Notes: generated from the letters alone by a model not told the origin. Shown: positions 24,501 through 35,468, numbered from the stretch's first letter. The stretch: 64,000 nt of DNA from Ciona savignyi (GCA_000149265.1 CH003424.1:360690-424689), one strand, 5' to 3'. A program made the numbers and translations.

Positions 24501-27500
24501 AACCAATCATTCCACTGGGTTCATGCGATGTCTGTTAATTGCCAAAACACCAACTTCTTTCTCCATCAGTGGCATGGTACTAGTTTGATTTAAAATGTTG
24601 GTTATTTCGAATGAATAAGTCTGACTGGTTAGTCTGGGGGTTTAGTGTCACGCCGTTTAACCGAAAGGTTTAAGGTTTTGAACTGGTCGCTATCTAGTCG
24701 GTTGTGGTTTTGGGCAAGGCACTTCACGGACATTACCTGAACCCAGCGGAGTAATGGGTTCTACTAAATTGAAGAAACATGTGAATCATACATAACACAC
24801 TGCAATAGCTCCGGTAAACCAACAGTGGGCACGAGTGCCCATATGTTAATTGTTAACCCGCTTAGTTTTCCCATTCATGGGGATAAACATGAATATCTTA
24901 TCCTAATATTATCACAGAAGATGATATCAGGTCGTCCAACTCTTGTCTTCTTTCAATTTGATGCTGAAAACGACATCGATTCAAAGGAAACAAGTTTGAA
25001 AAAACTTCCAAATCTATTGAAGGAATATGTAAGAATGAGTCACATTTAATTATTCTCTTAGCACTGTTACAAATATATAGGAACCAAAAAGTATAAATTT
25101 AGTAGTAAATTTTATATTATGTAGGTAATAAAACTTAATAAATTAAATTGTTTCAATACAAATCAAACAATTAGAAACGCTAAAAACTTTATAAAAACTT
25201 GTAAAAAATATCTATTCATAAAACTGATGATATGTGTAGTTTATTATAATATTGGCACTTCACCTAAAACTAGTTGAGCTTGTGTGTGAATTGGTACTTG
25301 TGTTTCTCAATGAGACACTTGGTTATCATATATGTTGCCATATACATGTGTGGGTGGGTATATCTGAAATGTGACGATTATTTTTAACAATTTTATGCGA
25401 TAAGTATACGATATAAGTTTAACATTGTAAGGCGCAATAAATAGGTTAAAAATGTTTAGTCTCACAACTTTTACTTGCAGCATTGGTAGCTTAGTGGTCA
25501 AAGTTTGGTGCTGTTAATTAATCGGTCGTGAGTTTGATTCTCTTTATGATTCTTCTTTTTGTGCTTTTCTATTATGTATAGTTCATTGGTACATTGAAAT
25601 ACAGTTAATCCCGTGGTCGTGACTGATCCTCATTTAAGGAGGTGTAGGAACCACAATATGATTTTAACATTAAATTATACAATTTCAAATAATTGAACCA
25701 TAATGGGAGGCTTCGAAATGTTTTTTTTGTCTCCTTGAAATTTAACCCCCACAATCAATCTCACCACCTAATTCCCACAGGACATAGGAGTTGTAAAAGT
25801 GGCTTGCAATGGCACAAAGTGGTGCAAGGACCACTTCCACATCACACAAGACGCCACCATTGTATTCAAAGGGAATGGAATCGATGATTACGAAGTTCAC
25901 CACGGTATTTGAAGTTTATGTCGTTGCATTTTTGCATCATGCGTGGTAGATGAAAATGGTTTATACATACATTAATTGTAAATATTTTATTGTTTGATTC
26001 TATTATTTGATTTAATTCTAATGCGAGATTTTAGGTTAATTGATTTCAGTTGCATTTTTGCGTCACACATGGTAGATGAAAATGGTTTAAACATGACCAA
26101 ACTTGGAATAAAATAACCTAATGTTACAGTTTAAGGACAATATTGTATTTTAAATCTGTAATTTTTAGAACTTTTGTATTTTAATCAATTGTAAATACTC
26201 TATTGTTTGATTCTATCATTTATTACTTATGCGAGATTTCGGTTAAACGATTACAATTTTTTAACTTTAATTTTAAATAGAAATGTACAATTTCAGCCTT
26301 TTATACATGATAGACTTAGCAGCATCAATATATTTAATTAGTTAGGTATATACAACCCACTCGAGTAATGGGCCTTCTATGCCCATACTAATGTAATGTA
26401 ATATACCTCCCACAATCAGCATCTAGTGATTTTTTTCGGAATATTTGCAGACCGATACATCCCAGATCCATGATAGCTATAATAATCGCTATAGTAACAT
26501 GCTTTCTATGTCACAGTGCCCATACTATTGTATATTCACCCTCCTATGCCCCCAGGCAAGCCAACAACGGCAGAATTGACCTCGTTCGCACAGGAGAGCG
26601 CTGGAGCTCGCGTTCTCACTTTGAACTCGGCACATTTCAACGGGAGGTCATTGTTGGAGAACAATCATCTGTGGTTCGTTGATTTCTTTGCCCCGGTGAG
26701 TCATCGATGTAGTTGCTTGGTGGGTTTAAATTTAGTACTCAGTGGCTTGGTTGGTTAGTGTGTCGCCTTTTTAAAACTGCACAGTCGCTAGCCAGTCTGT
26801 CCTTATGCAAAGCACTTAACGGACATTGCCTGAACCCAGCAGATTAATGGGTTCTACCAAATTAAAGAAATGTGTGAATCATACACAACACACTGCAATA
26901 GCTCCGGTAATCCGACGATGTCTGTGAGGTGATCTGACAATTGCCCGTGTGGTAACCCCCTTGATTTTTCCATTCACAAGAATAAACATAAATATCCTAT
27001 CATGTATGTAGGTATGCACATTATACAACATAATCACAATATTAGTTGTTTATTATACATATGTCCACCCAAAATATTGGGTCTGTATATGCACGAAGGC
27101 CTAATTTTCACCTTAAACACAGGTATTTAAAACCCAATTTACCTTGATTTCCTTGCTTATGACATCATAATAGCCATTGTTACCTCAACAGTGGTGTCCT
27201 CCGTGCCGAGCTCTGCTTCCTGAACTACGAAAAGCTTCGACGTCATTGGTTGATATTAAGTTCGGAACGGTGGATTGTACTTTGTTCCCCAATGTTTGTC
27301 AGCAGGTGGGCGTAGATAAGTCTACGGTAGAAATAAGGATTTTGACAAATACCCGTATGTCACCCCTACATTGTCTCACCCATTGGGATATACGCAACAC
27401 CCCATAAAAGCCCCTATTTACACCCCATAAAACCCCCTATTTACATTTACACCCCACAAAACCCCCTATTTACATTTACACCCCACAAAACCCCCTATTT

Positions 27501-30500
27501 ACACCCCACAAAACCCCCTATTTACACCCCACAAAACCCCCTATTTACACCCCACAAAACCTCCTATTTGCACCCAATAAAACCCCCATTAAACCCGCTA
27601 TTCATGTTCCAGTTCAACATCCACTCCTACCCCACCACCATGCTGTTCAACCAATCAGTCGTGACCCAGTACAACGGCCACCATAGCTCACATGGGATAC
27701 TGGAATTTGTTCAGGTATCTTCTCCTATTTTATGCGACTTTGTAACAAATTACCCTCATTTATGTATTCGTATAGTTTTAAATTTGTTCATTATTTAATA
27801 TTTTACTGTTGTATAATTGAAACATGTCTTATTTAATTTGCCGACTGAGAAAAATTAAAGGAACGTCTGAAATATACACAACAAACTGCAATAGCTCCGG
27901 TAACATTACAGTTGGCGTGAGTTCTGATAATTGTGTGTGTTAAACGTCCCTTTTGTCTTTCCAAAGAATATACTTCTGTACCCTTTCCTGTCTGTAGTCT
28001 ATGGTTTTTGTACAAATAAATGTAAAGTGTTATGGCTATTTCTTTGTATTTTACACTAAATATATTCTGTACAATTTGACCCACCAAACACAACTAATCA
28101 CCTTGCATAACAGGACTTGCTGTCCCCCCCATACGAACATCTTTCCGCTGATTCGTTCAAAAGTAAAGTCCAACGTCGCAAGGTTGGTGAGACGTGGGTG
28201 GTAGACTTCCATGCTCACTGGTGTGGACCTTGTAAAGCTATGCTTCCTGCATGGAGGCAGATGGCCAAGGTACGTTGTTGGATGTTCATGTTGATCGCAT
28301 ATGTTTTTTATCATACATTCTAAACACCCCCCCCATCCCTTCAGCTTCTAAATGGGGTTGTCATGGTTGGGGCTGTGGATTGTGCTGAACCCTCAAACAC
28401 AGAGTTCTGCAAGACCCAGGGGGTTAACTCGTACCCGGAAATTCGACTTTACCCGGCGAAAAAGCGCCCTCGATCAAACCCTCTTTACAAAGTCTACAAC
28501 GAGTGGAACAGACAAGCACTTGCAATGGCTGGATGGGCAATCGAGTATGATTTTTACCCTAATTCTTTTTGTATTTTATATTTTTTTAACGAACTAAATA
28601 TCAAATCCATGAAGGTCTCGTCACCAACATCGTTTTTATTTTAAAATCGGTCGTTTTAACCAAATTGACCTTCTCTTTTAATGATTTTTTAGTACCAGCT
28701 ATTGTTCAGAGTACTTAAAAAAGTTGCTGCTAGCTAGTCGGTTGTGTCCTTAGGCAAGACATTAAACGGACATTGCCTGAGCCCAGTGAAATGATGGGTT
28801 CTACTAAATTTGAAAGAATGTCTCAATCATACACAACATACTGTAATATTTTCGGCAACTGGACTATAATCGAGGTATCTTCAACGGTGACCCTAGATTA
28901 ATTTATTACGATGGATTTTTACACCCACGAATACCCAAATGACACATCCACCACCCATCCCCCCCCATACTAATCCAACCCACTCAGATCAATGGACCAC
29001 GATGTGAAAGACATGGGGTTGGAAGACTTCGATCATGGAAAACTAAAAGACGAAAGTGCGTGGTTATTAGATTTCTATGCCCCGTGGTGCGGCCCATGTA
29101 TGGCGTTCTCTCCCAAGTTCATCCTCACCTCCTTGGTAAGTTCCAATCAATAATGATCAATAGGCTATGCAGCATTATTAAATTTTTATATTGTCACGTA
29201 TTGTTTTTGTCCATTTATTTGAGAAATCTTTCGTTAATAACCCAAAAAGGAAGCATGATAGATAATATAATAATGCTTTCAGTTTTCAGCTTTGTTTTAT
29301 TATTATGGGGACAAGTATTGTTTTTTTTACATTTTTTTCGAGAAATCTTTTGTTAATAACTTAAAAAGGAAGAATAATAATATAATAATGCTTTCAGTTT
29401 TCAGCGTTATTATTTTGTTATGCTTCCTTTTTTGTAAAAAACTGACACATGTTTTTGACTGTTTTATTTTATCAAATGCTTAGACTAGGGTGTATTGTCC
29501 GTTCGAATTATATAATCCACTAGGTTCAAGCAATATCTGCTAAGTGTATTGCTCAAGGACACAACCGTCTAGCTGTGGGGCTGGTTTTGATACTGCCATC
29601 TATTATTAACTAATGTTTCCAGTATAACCTAATAGCTTATGTGTTGCCTTTTAGCTAAAGTGTTAAAGGTTAAATACTGGTTGCTATCTGTGTTAAAATA
29701 ACGTCTCAATCATAGACAACACACTGTAATAGCTCCGGTAACCTGACGGTGGGCACGAGGTGATCTGACGATTGCCCGTGTGTTAACCCCCTTTTGTTTC
29801 CCATTTTCGGTGATAAACATGAATATCCTATCCCTATCAATTCAACGTTGGCGTGTTATGATGTGTTAGGATATAAAGTTGTTATTGATGTTCGAAACAC
29901 CATCTCCCCCCCACAGAGATTCAAGGGCAGAGTGAGGTTTGGAAAGGTGAACTGCCAACAATACCCGTCCATATGTAGCCAATCAGGTATCACCGCGTAC
30001 CCTAGTGTTCGCTTCTATCATCCAATCAGATCGAACGAACAAAGGGGGCGGATCCTTCCGATTGGCTCGCAGGTTCGTCATAATGGGGTCTGTTGTCAAA
30101 CAATCAACCCATTGTTGTAAGGTTTAAATACTCGGCAAATATTACCTGCTTTCTTTAAAATATAAAATACCCACAATCTGGTTCAGTCAACTTCAGTGTG
30201 TTACTTACTTAACATTTAAGCGATTTATTTAAAACTATGGGATGGTGGCAAAGGAGTGGTAACATATATACCAGCAAATAAGTGGATATACTAATAGTAC
30301 CTGAGCTATTACAATGTGTTACATATGAAGTTATCTTGTTTTTTGTGTGGCTTTTTTAAAATGCAGCACTTTAAAAAAAATTTTCAAACCCTTTGAGTTT
30401 CGATCTATATCTGGTAAGTTTCCATGTATTATCCCACGATAGTAGAAGCCGGTAGGTTTCGAATGCACACCCTTCCGTGCTCTGACGAAATACTTTCCAG

Positions 30501-31376
30501 AATGAGATATTTTGACTTGTTTTTAAGATGTTAAATTCAAACTTCTAATATTATTCTACGTTCCCAACAGGATCCAGATGAAATAACCGATCAGGTCGAA
30601 GGGTTTATAAAACCTTACGTTGATTTAATTCAATCTCAGAATGAGACATCTCAAAAGTCGACTAAAAAGGTAAAAATATTGCCTTTCCTTCAGTAATTTA
30701 ATAAATTTGGTAAAAATTTTGTTTTTAAATTCCTTGAAAAATAGTTCAAGAACTTGGTAAACTGGTATACTAATTTCTGTTTTATCAAAACATTTGATCT
30801 TAACCTTAATACCTTAAATATAATCGTTAAACAATATTTTACTTAGGACTTATTTGTTTAAACATAAGACTAGTTTTTGTGGTTTTAGCTGTAACAAGCA
30901 GGTAAAGGTAAAAAAGGCAATGGGGAAATAGGGGAAACTAAAATGAAGATTCCAGGGTTATGGTTGGGGTTGGAGTAAGGGTTGAGATTATTATTTTAGG
31001 GCAGGATTATAATTAGTTCCCATAGTCTAAGCTAGTTTTTCTCAAATGGTGGGCCGCAAGGGTTAGCTAGGTGCGCCACACTTGCATTTTGTAAATTTAT
31101 GCCAAAAGGTGCATAGATTATAAACTACTAAATGGTTAGTGTCTAGTTCGTTTTTTTCCATTGTAACGTTTTGAGTATTTAGCATATTGTTTTGACTTCC
31201 CATGCAAGGTGCACCCGTTCGCGTTTGTAATTGGTCTTGGCTACGCCACGAGGTCAAAAAGATTGATAAAACAGTTTCCCACCTTCCCCCTTTCCTTTAT
31301 TAAGTGTTGCTCTGTACAAACTTAGAATTTATTCTATAAACTGAAACGATATTCTCTATGACAGGATGAATTATAA
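15574..31376 (+). CDS. DNAJC10: DnaJ homolog subfamily C member 10 (ERdj5), ER disulfide reductase
   Basis: Nineteen exons: 15574-15750, 16719-16887, 17616-17666, 18381-18463, 18852-18986, 21283-21354, 22347-22517, 23704-23937, 24918-25028, 25781-25904, 26556-26695, 27192-27305, 27613-27714, 28114-28269, 28345-28544, 28988-29135, 29917-30072, 30571-30669, 31365-31376. Phases agree throughout; 817 residues (the human protein is slightly shorter). Order: signal peptide (1-24); J domain with HPD at 54-56; thioredoxin domain 1 with CSHC (151-154); two redox-inactive thioredoxin-like domains (about 230-400); domain 2 with CPPC (491-494); domain 3 with CGPC (598-601); domain 4 with CGPC (714-717); C-terminal KDEL (814-817). 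ERdj5 recruits BiP through the J domain and reduces disulfides of misfolded proteins for ER-associated degradation. The third motif is CHPC in the human protein as I recall it. The last exon codes only DEL. Confidence 0.95.
15905..16143 (-). repeat. SINE family A, reverse, in ERdj5 intron 1
   Basis: Reversed tail (ttatccctgtgaatgggaaa) through ccgtcggtctactggagcta to cacaaccgactagctagcta. A short reversed head fragment lies further on at about 16432-16510. Confidence 0.85.
18059..18325 (+). repeat. SINE family A, forward, 56 bases before ERdj5 exon 4
   Basis: cttggtgggttagtgcatga head, gacgttgcctgaacccagcg, gtgggtgcgaggtgatctga; tail degraded near 18300-18325. Exon 4 begins at 18381. Confidence 0.8.
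19808..20615 (+). CDS. Alternative version of ERdj5 exon 5 (two-part block, exons 5b1 and 5b2)
   Basis: Inside intron 5 of the ERdj5 gene. Part 1 is 19808-19868 (acceptor ttttttcacctag, donor GTTGTT) and part 2 is 20536-20615 (acceptor ttgtttttag, donor GTACAA). Together they give 141 bases, 47 codons, entering and leaving in phase 0, exactly like the 45-codon exon 5 at 18852-18986. Translation matches that exon: [19 protein letters not shown] against [19 protein letters not shown], then a second cysteine, then RSFPNLLL against HSYPSLML. No stop, intact splice sites and both cysteines kept suggest a functional, mutually exclusive alternative for the C-terminal half of thioredoxin domain 1. 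Exon 5 (18852) is closer to the human sequence. It could instead be a decaying duplicate; the first donor is weak. Confidence 0.7.
22615..23243. mobile_element. hAT-like non-autonomous element in ERdj5 intron 7
   Basis: Terminal inverted repeats CAGGACTTCCCAAACT (left) and the complement of CAGGGCTTTCCAAACT (right), flanked by a perfect 8-bp direct repeat gtatatta (22607-22614 and 23244-23251), as expected for hAT transposition. A second left-type end, cagggcttcccaaactttta, lies inside at about 22866, and the unit cattcattagtatgggc...gggaccaggaat is repeated three times across 22545-22860, so the element and its flank have been rearranged. Confidence 0.7.
24362..24556 (-). repeat. SINE family A, reverse, in ERdj5 intron 8
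   Basis: gaatattcatattttatcgc through cgcgcccactgtcgagttac, ggagctattgcagtgtgttg and ccactgggttcatgcgatgt; it lacks the head. Confidence 0.85.
24620..24904 (+). repeat. SINE family A, forward, abutting the ERdj5 exon 9 acceptor
   Basis: ctgactggttagtctggggg head, cacttcacggacattacctg, aatagctccggtaaaccaac, then tcccattcatggggataaac and atgaatatcttatcc. Exon 9 starts at 24918, only 14 bases after the tail, so the SINE supplies the branch-point and pyrimidine region of that splice site. Confidence 0.85.
25920..26260. repeat. Imperfect tandem duplication in ERdj5 intron 10
   Basis: The run tgcatttttgc(a/g)tca(t/c)(g/a)c(g/a)tggtagatgaaaatggttta occurs near 25926 and 26050, and the run attgtaaatactctattgtttgattctat-like occurs near 25975 and 26190. 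The second unit carries an insertion of about 80 bases. Confidence 0.65.
26741..27004 (+). repeat. SINE family A, forward, in ERdj5 intron 11
   Basis: agtggcttggttggttagtg head, taacggacattgcctgaacc, atagctccggtaatccgacg and tccattcacaagaataaaca in order. Confidence 0.85.
27393..27600. repeat. C-rich minisatellite filling ERdj5 intron 12
   Basis: About nine units of roughly 23-30 bp close to TTTACACCCCACAAAACCCC followed by CCTA; two units include an extra ttacat. It takes up about 200 of the 307 bases of intron 12 and ends some 12 bases before the exon 13 acceptor at 27612. Confidence 0.9.
27843..27975 (+). repeat. SINE family A, partial, in ERdj5 intron 13
   Basis: gaaaaattaaaggaacgtct, acaacaaactgcaatagctc, gttggcgtgagttctgataa; 5' part and tail missing. 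Confidence 0.7.
28722..28872 (+). repeat. SINE family A, partial, in ERdj5 intron 15
   Basis: ctgctagctagtcggttgtg, aaacggacattgcctgagcc, catacacaacatactgtaat. It ends about 115 bases before exon 16. Confidence 0.75.
29195..29415. repeat. Tandem duplication of about 115 bp in ERdj5 intron 16
   Basis: The segment attgtttttgtccatttatt...gagaaatctttcgttaataa...aaaaaggaag...taatataataatgctttcag...tttcagc occurs twice in a row with moderate divergence. Confidence 0.8.
29630..29832 (+). repeat. SINE family A, forward, in ERdj5 intron 16
   Basis: Degraded head, then cacactgtaatagctccggt, gacggtgggcacgaggtgat, gattgcccgtgtgttaaccc and gataaacatgaatatcctat. A reversed fragment lies at about 29505-29590. 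Exon 17 follows 85 bases later. Confidence 0.8.
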
Positions 31377-31417
31377 CACAAGTGGAACCGAATATTTAGT
31401 CGAAGCTGTAGAACCTT

Positions 31418-31556
31418 TGCACAGTGAAGCTGAAGCGGCAGTTATTACACAACAAGTTTCATTGTTTACTACTTATGACGTATATTAGTGACTTTGTGTT
31501 GACCAAATGCCTTTTTTGTAACAATGAACTTTGTATATTATTTATGACGTCATCAA
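31418..31556. repeat. Duplicated 3' UTR segment (copy at 32237-32370)
   Basis: gcacagtgaagctgaagcgg...cagttattacacaacaagtt...gacttt...gttgac...ccttttttgtaacaatg is repeated in diverged form about 820 bases downstream, outside the gene. Confidence 0.75.
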
Positions 31557-31703
31557 GTGCACATTATAGTACGTAATAATTTAACTAGATTAAAGGCCGT
31601 GAGTTACCAAGGCTCTAATAGGGCTTTGTGCATTATATTGCGTTATTTGTTACACTACTAGTTCTTACACTGAGTTAAAATGTACACCATTTAACTATTG
31701 AGT

Positions 31704-31709
31704 AATAAA
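31704..31709 (+). terminator. Polyadenylation signal of the ERdj5 gene
   Basis: AATAAA about 330 bases after the ERdj5 stop codon and the first canonical hexamer there, so it probably ends the 3' UTR. Confidence 0.6.
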
Positions 31710-33301
31710 CAAGCGAATTGGATTGAAAAATCAGCTTTTAAGTTGCTTTATTTGTTCGTTTGAAAACAAACCTTCAAAGTATGCGCACTATATTATAACT
31801 CAAAAGACGGAAAAAGACAAAACATCAGTTATTTAGATCTGAAAATATTAAATTTAGACGTTGTAAAAAATATAGGTGATCTTTCGTAAAACTGCCCCCA
31901 AAATCAAGATAAATGAGAACATTTGGTTAGGACCATATTCAAATCAAGAAGAGCCGCTATAATAATCGTTAAGTAAAGATAACCTTGCAGTAGTGAGTCG
32001 ACTGTCGGGGAAGCTTGTGTTTATTATTACAATATTATTGTTTGTTATATGATATAAAAATAATTGTAAAAGTATGAATATACACTTTGTATATAATTGG
32101 TTACGTTAAAATTTAATTTAAACCTTTTTTTAACTCTACACCGTGTTAATTACGTGAATTAAAAATACAGTGCAGCTTTTCGGGCCAGATATATAATACA
32201 AGAAAAATCAAAAAATTAGTTAAATCTCTATAGAAATGCACAGTGAGTTTATACTGCAGTTATTACACAACAAGTTCGATTGTTATTAGTTGTGACGTGT
32301 TTTGTAACTTTGCGTTGACACAAAACCTTTTTTCGTAACAATGTAAGTTGTTTATTATTTATTTATTATTTTACTTGTTCCAGTATTATAACGGGATATA
32401 AAGTGGGTATTTACTTGAAATAAATACATCGATTTATAAATGCAAGGCCCTGCTCATAAGACTTTAATGTGTGCGAAACGGTATACTAAAATGTTCGTAG
32501 ATGTTTCAAATATACATTGCAACAACGGTATGATATATTAACAGTTGTATAATTTAATCGTGCATTTTTATAATCGTTGTCTTTATAGGTGATGTGCGTT
32601 AAATATAGTTGGTGTTAAAGTAAATGTTTCTAACTTTAGTAACGTTAACTTCTTAGTTAATTAGCATGCGTATTAATTACGACTTCATGTCAAGTTAGTG
32701 TTTATGATTGGAACACTGTGTGTTTTGTTTATGACTAGTCACTAGTGCGTACTTACTGTATATAAACAAGTTTAGTAGAAAATGGTTAAACCACGTGTGG
32801 TATGTCAACTTACTACTTGAATTTGTTTCAGTTGCTTTAATCATTTATACATCACGCGTCACAATATAAATTACGAGAAATCTAGTAGTATGTTTTCATA
32901 CAAAATGCAAGGAAACCAACGACAAATAAATTCGAAGAAATGAATGTACAGTTAATATGTTCAACGGCTTCTCCAATGCTCTTTCAACAATGTTGTTATG
33001 AGTGTATACAATTAAATATAAGCGAATTTAATTCCGCGTTTTTTAACTCACGGGAATAAAACATGAATACTAAATAAAAATATTAGGATGGTATAAAGCG
33101 AGGGATATTTATGACCGGCTGCGAAAAAAAGTTATAACAATCTGGTATATCAGAATTGTCGTCGACGGTTCTGTACATGCGCAGTTTACAGCGGTATAAC
33201 TACATAAGCATCTGCTGTATTCGTTATTTGTTTAGTATTCTGATATTTCCAAGGTCCCAGGATAGGCTATAACATTGCGGGTTCAATACGTGTCGCCACG
33301 T
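31710..33301. other. Intergenic region between convergent ERdj5 and intelectin-like genes
   Basis: AT-rich. I see the diverged 3' UTR copy at 32237-32370 and no other recognised gene or element. The intelectin 3' UTR must take up part of the right end. Confidence 0.6.
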
Positions 33302-35417
33302 TTATCGAACGAAGATAAAGATTGCAGATTGCAGCATCTTTGTACTAGCACTCCACCCGGTCCCAGGTTCATTGGAATCAGTGTATAACCCTCCGAAGTC
33401 CCCGCACAATCCCTTTCGAGAGGTTGTCTTGTAGGAACCGATGCAAACATTGCCGGGTCTCTGAAAGTCGGGGTTCACCTTGACTCCGAGGCAAAGTGCG
33501 AATGAGTTCTGCTCCGGATCCACCATACGAAACTGGGAAAGAACATAGGTTATTAAAACCTCCAAAATAGCCACCAAGCTACAGGTAACCAGCCTTAAGA
33601 GTTTTTCTTAAGCATGTTTTTTTTCAGGCTAAGTTTCGATCCAATGACGGGCTCGTCTCTAAGACCGTTTTATATAGTTGGTATATGTATCGGTCGGGTT
33701 AACCATTCGGCCACACGTCCGTACTTCTCCGGTTCCACACACACTTGCCCGAAGTCAATCATGAGTTGGTTCTATTGAACTCGTGCGCTCACCAGCAAAC
33801 TTATTATACACAAACCAATTGAGCGACAGATTATTAAAGCGAATGTAGAAATCAGGGTGATAGAAAGCTAACATTAGGATAGTCATAATGTATATACAAC
33901 AGAGGTGTATTTAACCATATTTATACATTCACTTAAACTATACTCCAACATAATTATATCAGCGTGAAAGAGAAGCCATTGTACTAACCTGTATGTAACC
34001 GGGAAATATGTAGTTTCTTGTGTTTGGTCCGTACAGCTCAAGAACATCGTTTGTTCCACCTTTTGCAAATGTGACGGGATAAGCGGGACCTACGTCATTA
34101 GGCCAAGAGAATTTCCGATAGTCTAACGGAAAATGATCTCGAAAGAAATGATATAAGTTTCCTCCAAAGTTAGCCAGAAACCCGCTTGTGGTGTAGTATT
34201 TTAAGTACGCCGAAGATCTGTAATCATTTAGCCGTGTTCCATAAGGTAGATGCCAAATCATCACATTTGTTGCATTTCGGATGCCTGAATACATCCTTGA
34301 CTTAAAGTCAGAAGAAGCGGCAAAGTTGACATTGCGGTTCACACTATTAGCTTTCCCCCACAAACTCCTTTTCCCACTTTCTGCGAGATTCGTCCAGGTG
34401 TCCTGTGTAGCATTACAATGCACCTGATAATAACGATCATTTGTTATTTATTCCACATACGCCAGGTGAATGAACAACGGTTATACTACGCACGTTAATA
34501 ATAAAAACGGCAGAATAAAATACAAAACAACTGCACACAGTAGTTTAATATAGGACATTGTTATAATGGATGATAATATATAACTAGTGTAAGGTTTTTT
34601 TTTATTTTTTTTTCTACCGAGCCAAGGTTCGAATCCATGTTGGGATCGTCACAAGCCCCGTTTTTCAAATAGTAGTCGGTATATGCATCGGTCGTCTTAA
34701 CCAATCGGCCACAAGACCGTACTAACTACTAGTGTGACGTTTTTTTTGTTTTTTTTACCGAGCCAAGTTTCGAAACCATGGTGGGCTCGTCCCGAGGACC
34801 GTTTTTTGTATAAAAGTAGGTATATGTATCGGTCGCGTTAACCACAGTCGTACACTAATGTGACGTTACTTCACCTTATAGTTTGGATCGACGACCGAAC
34901 CAACTAGTGTCCATCCGCCCCCATCTGTTGTCATATCGCAGTAGAGATTGTTTCTTCCGTCGTCTTGTCGGTGAATCCCATCCTGCACCGATGGAGACTC
35001 ACGCTTTAGAGTGAGACAGGATTTCGTGGTTTTTGGAGTACCTGGGTAATAAATTAATCATCAACGTTTTAACATGTGGTTAAACGCCCCTTGCGTCCCC
35101 CAAAGATTGTAAGTTTACATATCCATCCTTACTTGGCAATTCTGTTTCTTTATTGTTGGAACACACAGTCCACGGAGGCTCGTTGCTTCGTATCTCTACA
35201 GCTGCAAGTGTGAACGAAGGGTTAGAGCGACCGCAACATACTACACCTTAACAACACAAGATCAAATACGATATGTTTTAAACTTGACCGGATAAAATAA
35301 ATATTTTGCTAAATACTTGTGATTATGATTTTTTAAGCATAAAATTCTAAACACTTTTGAATAAACTATAATAAACTTACCTTGGAAAAGCAAAATAAAC
35401 GCAAGCGCAACCCTCAT
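33302..35417 (-). CDS. Intelectin-like secreted lectin, 5 exons
   Basis: Exons in transcript order: 35417-35381, 35201-35133, 35041-34875, 34423-33989, 33532-33302, giving 312 residues, close to the usual intelectin length. A signal peptide (MRVALAFILLFQG) leads into a short linker, then the fibrinogen-like start DGIHRQDDGRNNLYCDMTTD and GGGWTLVGSVVD, the intelectin core (GIRNATNVMIWHLPYGT, then GFLANFGGNLYHFF), and a Cys-rich C terminus (ALCLGVKVN, NVCIGSYKTT, GLCGDFGG) ending QSAIFIFVR, like the AAVLLFYR-type end of intelectins. Intelectins are secreted, calcium-dependent lectins that bind exocyclic 1,2-diols on microbial glycans; the ligand here is inferred from family only. An upstream in-frame ATG at 35468 would add 17 residues. 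Intron 3 holds two SINE B copies. The gene is convergent with ERdj5. Confidence 0.92.
33622..33722 (-). repeat. SINE family B, reverse, in intelectin-like intron 4
   Basis: ttcaggctaagtttcgatcc, gacgggctcgtctctaagac, gtatatgtatcggtcgggtt, aaccattcggccacacg. Confidence 0.85.
34590..34860 (-). repeat. Two SINE family B copies, reverse, in intelectin-like intron 3
   Basis: Copies at about 34590-34722 and 34742-34858. Each has taccgagccaag(g/t)ttcga(a), a cgtcnc...gaccgttttt-like middle, then atgtatcggtcg-type sequence and a reversed A-box region. A short run, ctagtgtgacgtt, separates them and recurs at the right end (34855-34867). Confidence 0.85.
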
Positions 35418-35468
35418 CTTGAGTGTTATACCAACTGATATGTTAAATGCAATGAATAGCTTATGCAT

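Noticed and set aside
25478-25552. Possible tRNA-Asn gene (plus strand, ctgttaa anticodon-like loop)
   Set aside because: The A-box-like part (tggtagcttagtggtcaa) and a T-loop-like gagtttgattc are present, but the T stem and anticodon stem do not pair. At best it is a tRNA-derived relic.
27393-27600. Regularly spaced repeats resembling a CRISPR array
   Set aside because: The units abut with no unique spacers and lie in an intron of an animal gene; it is a minisatellite.
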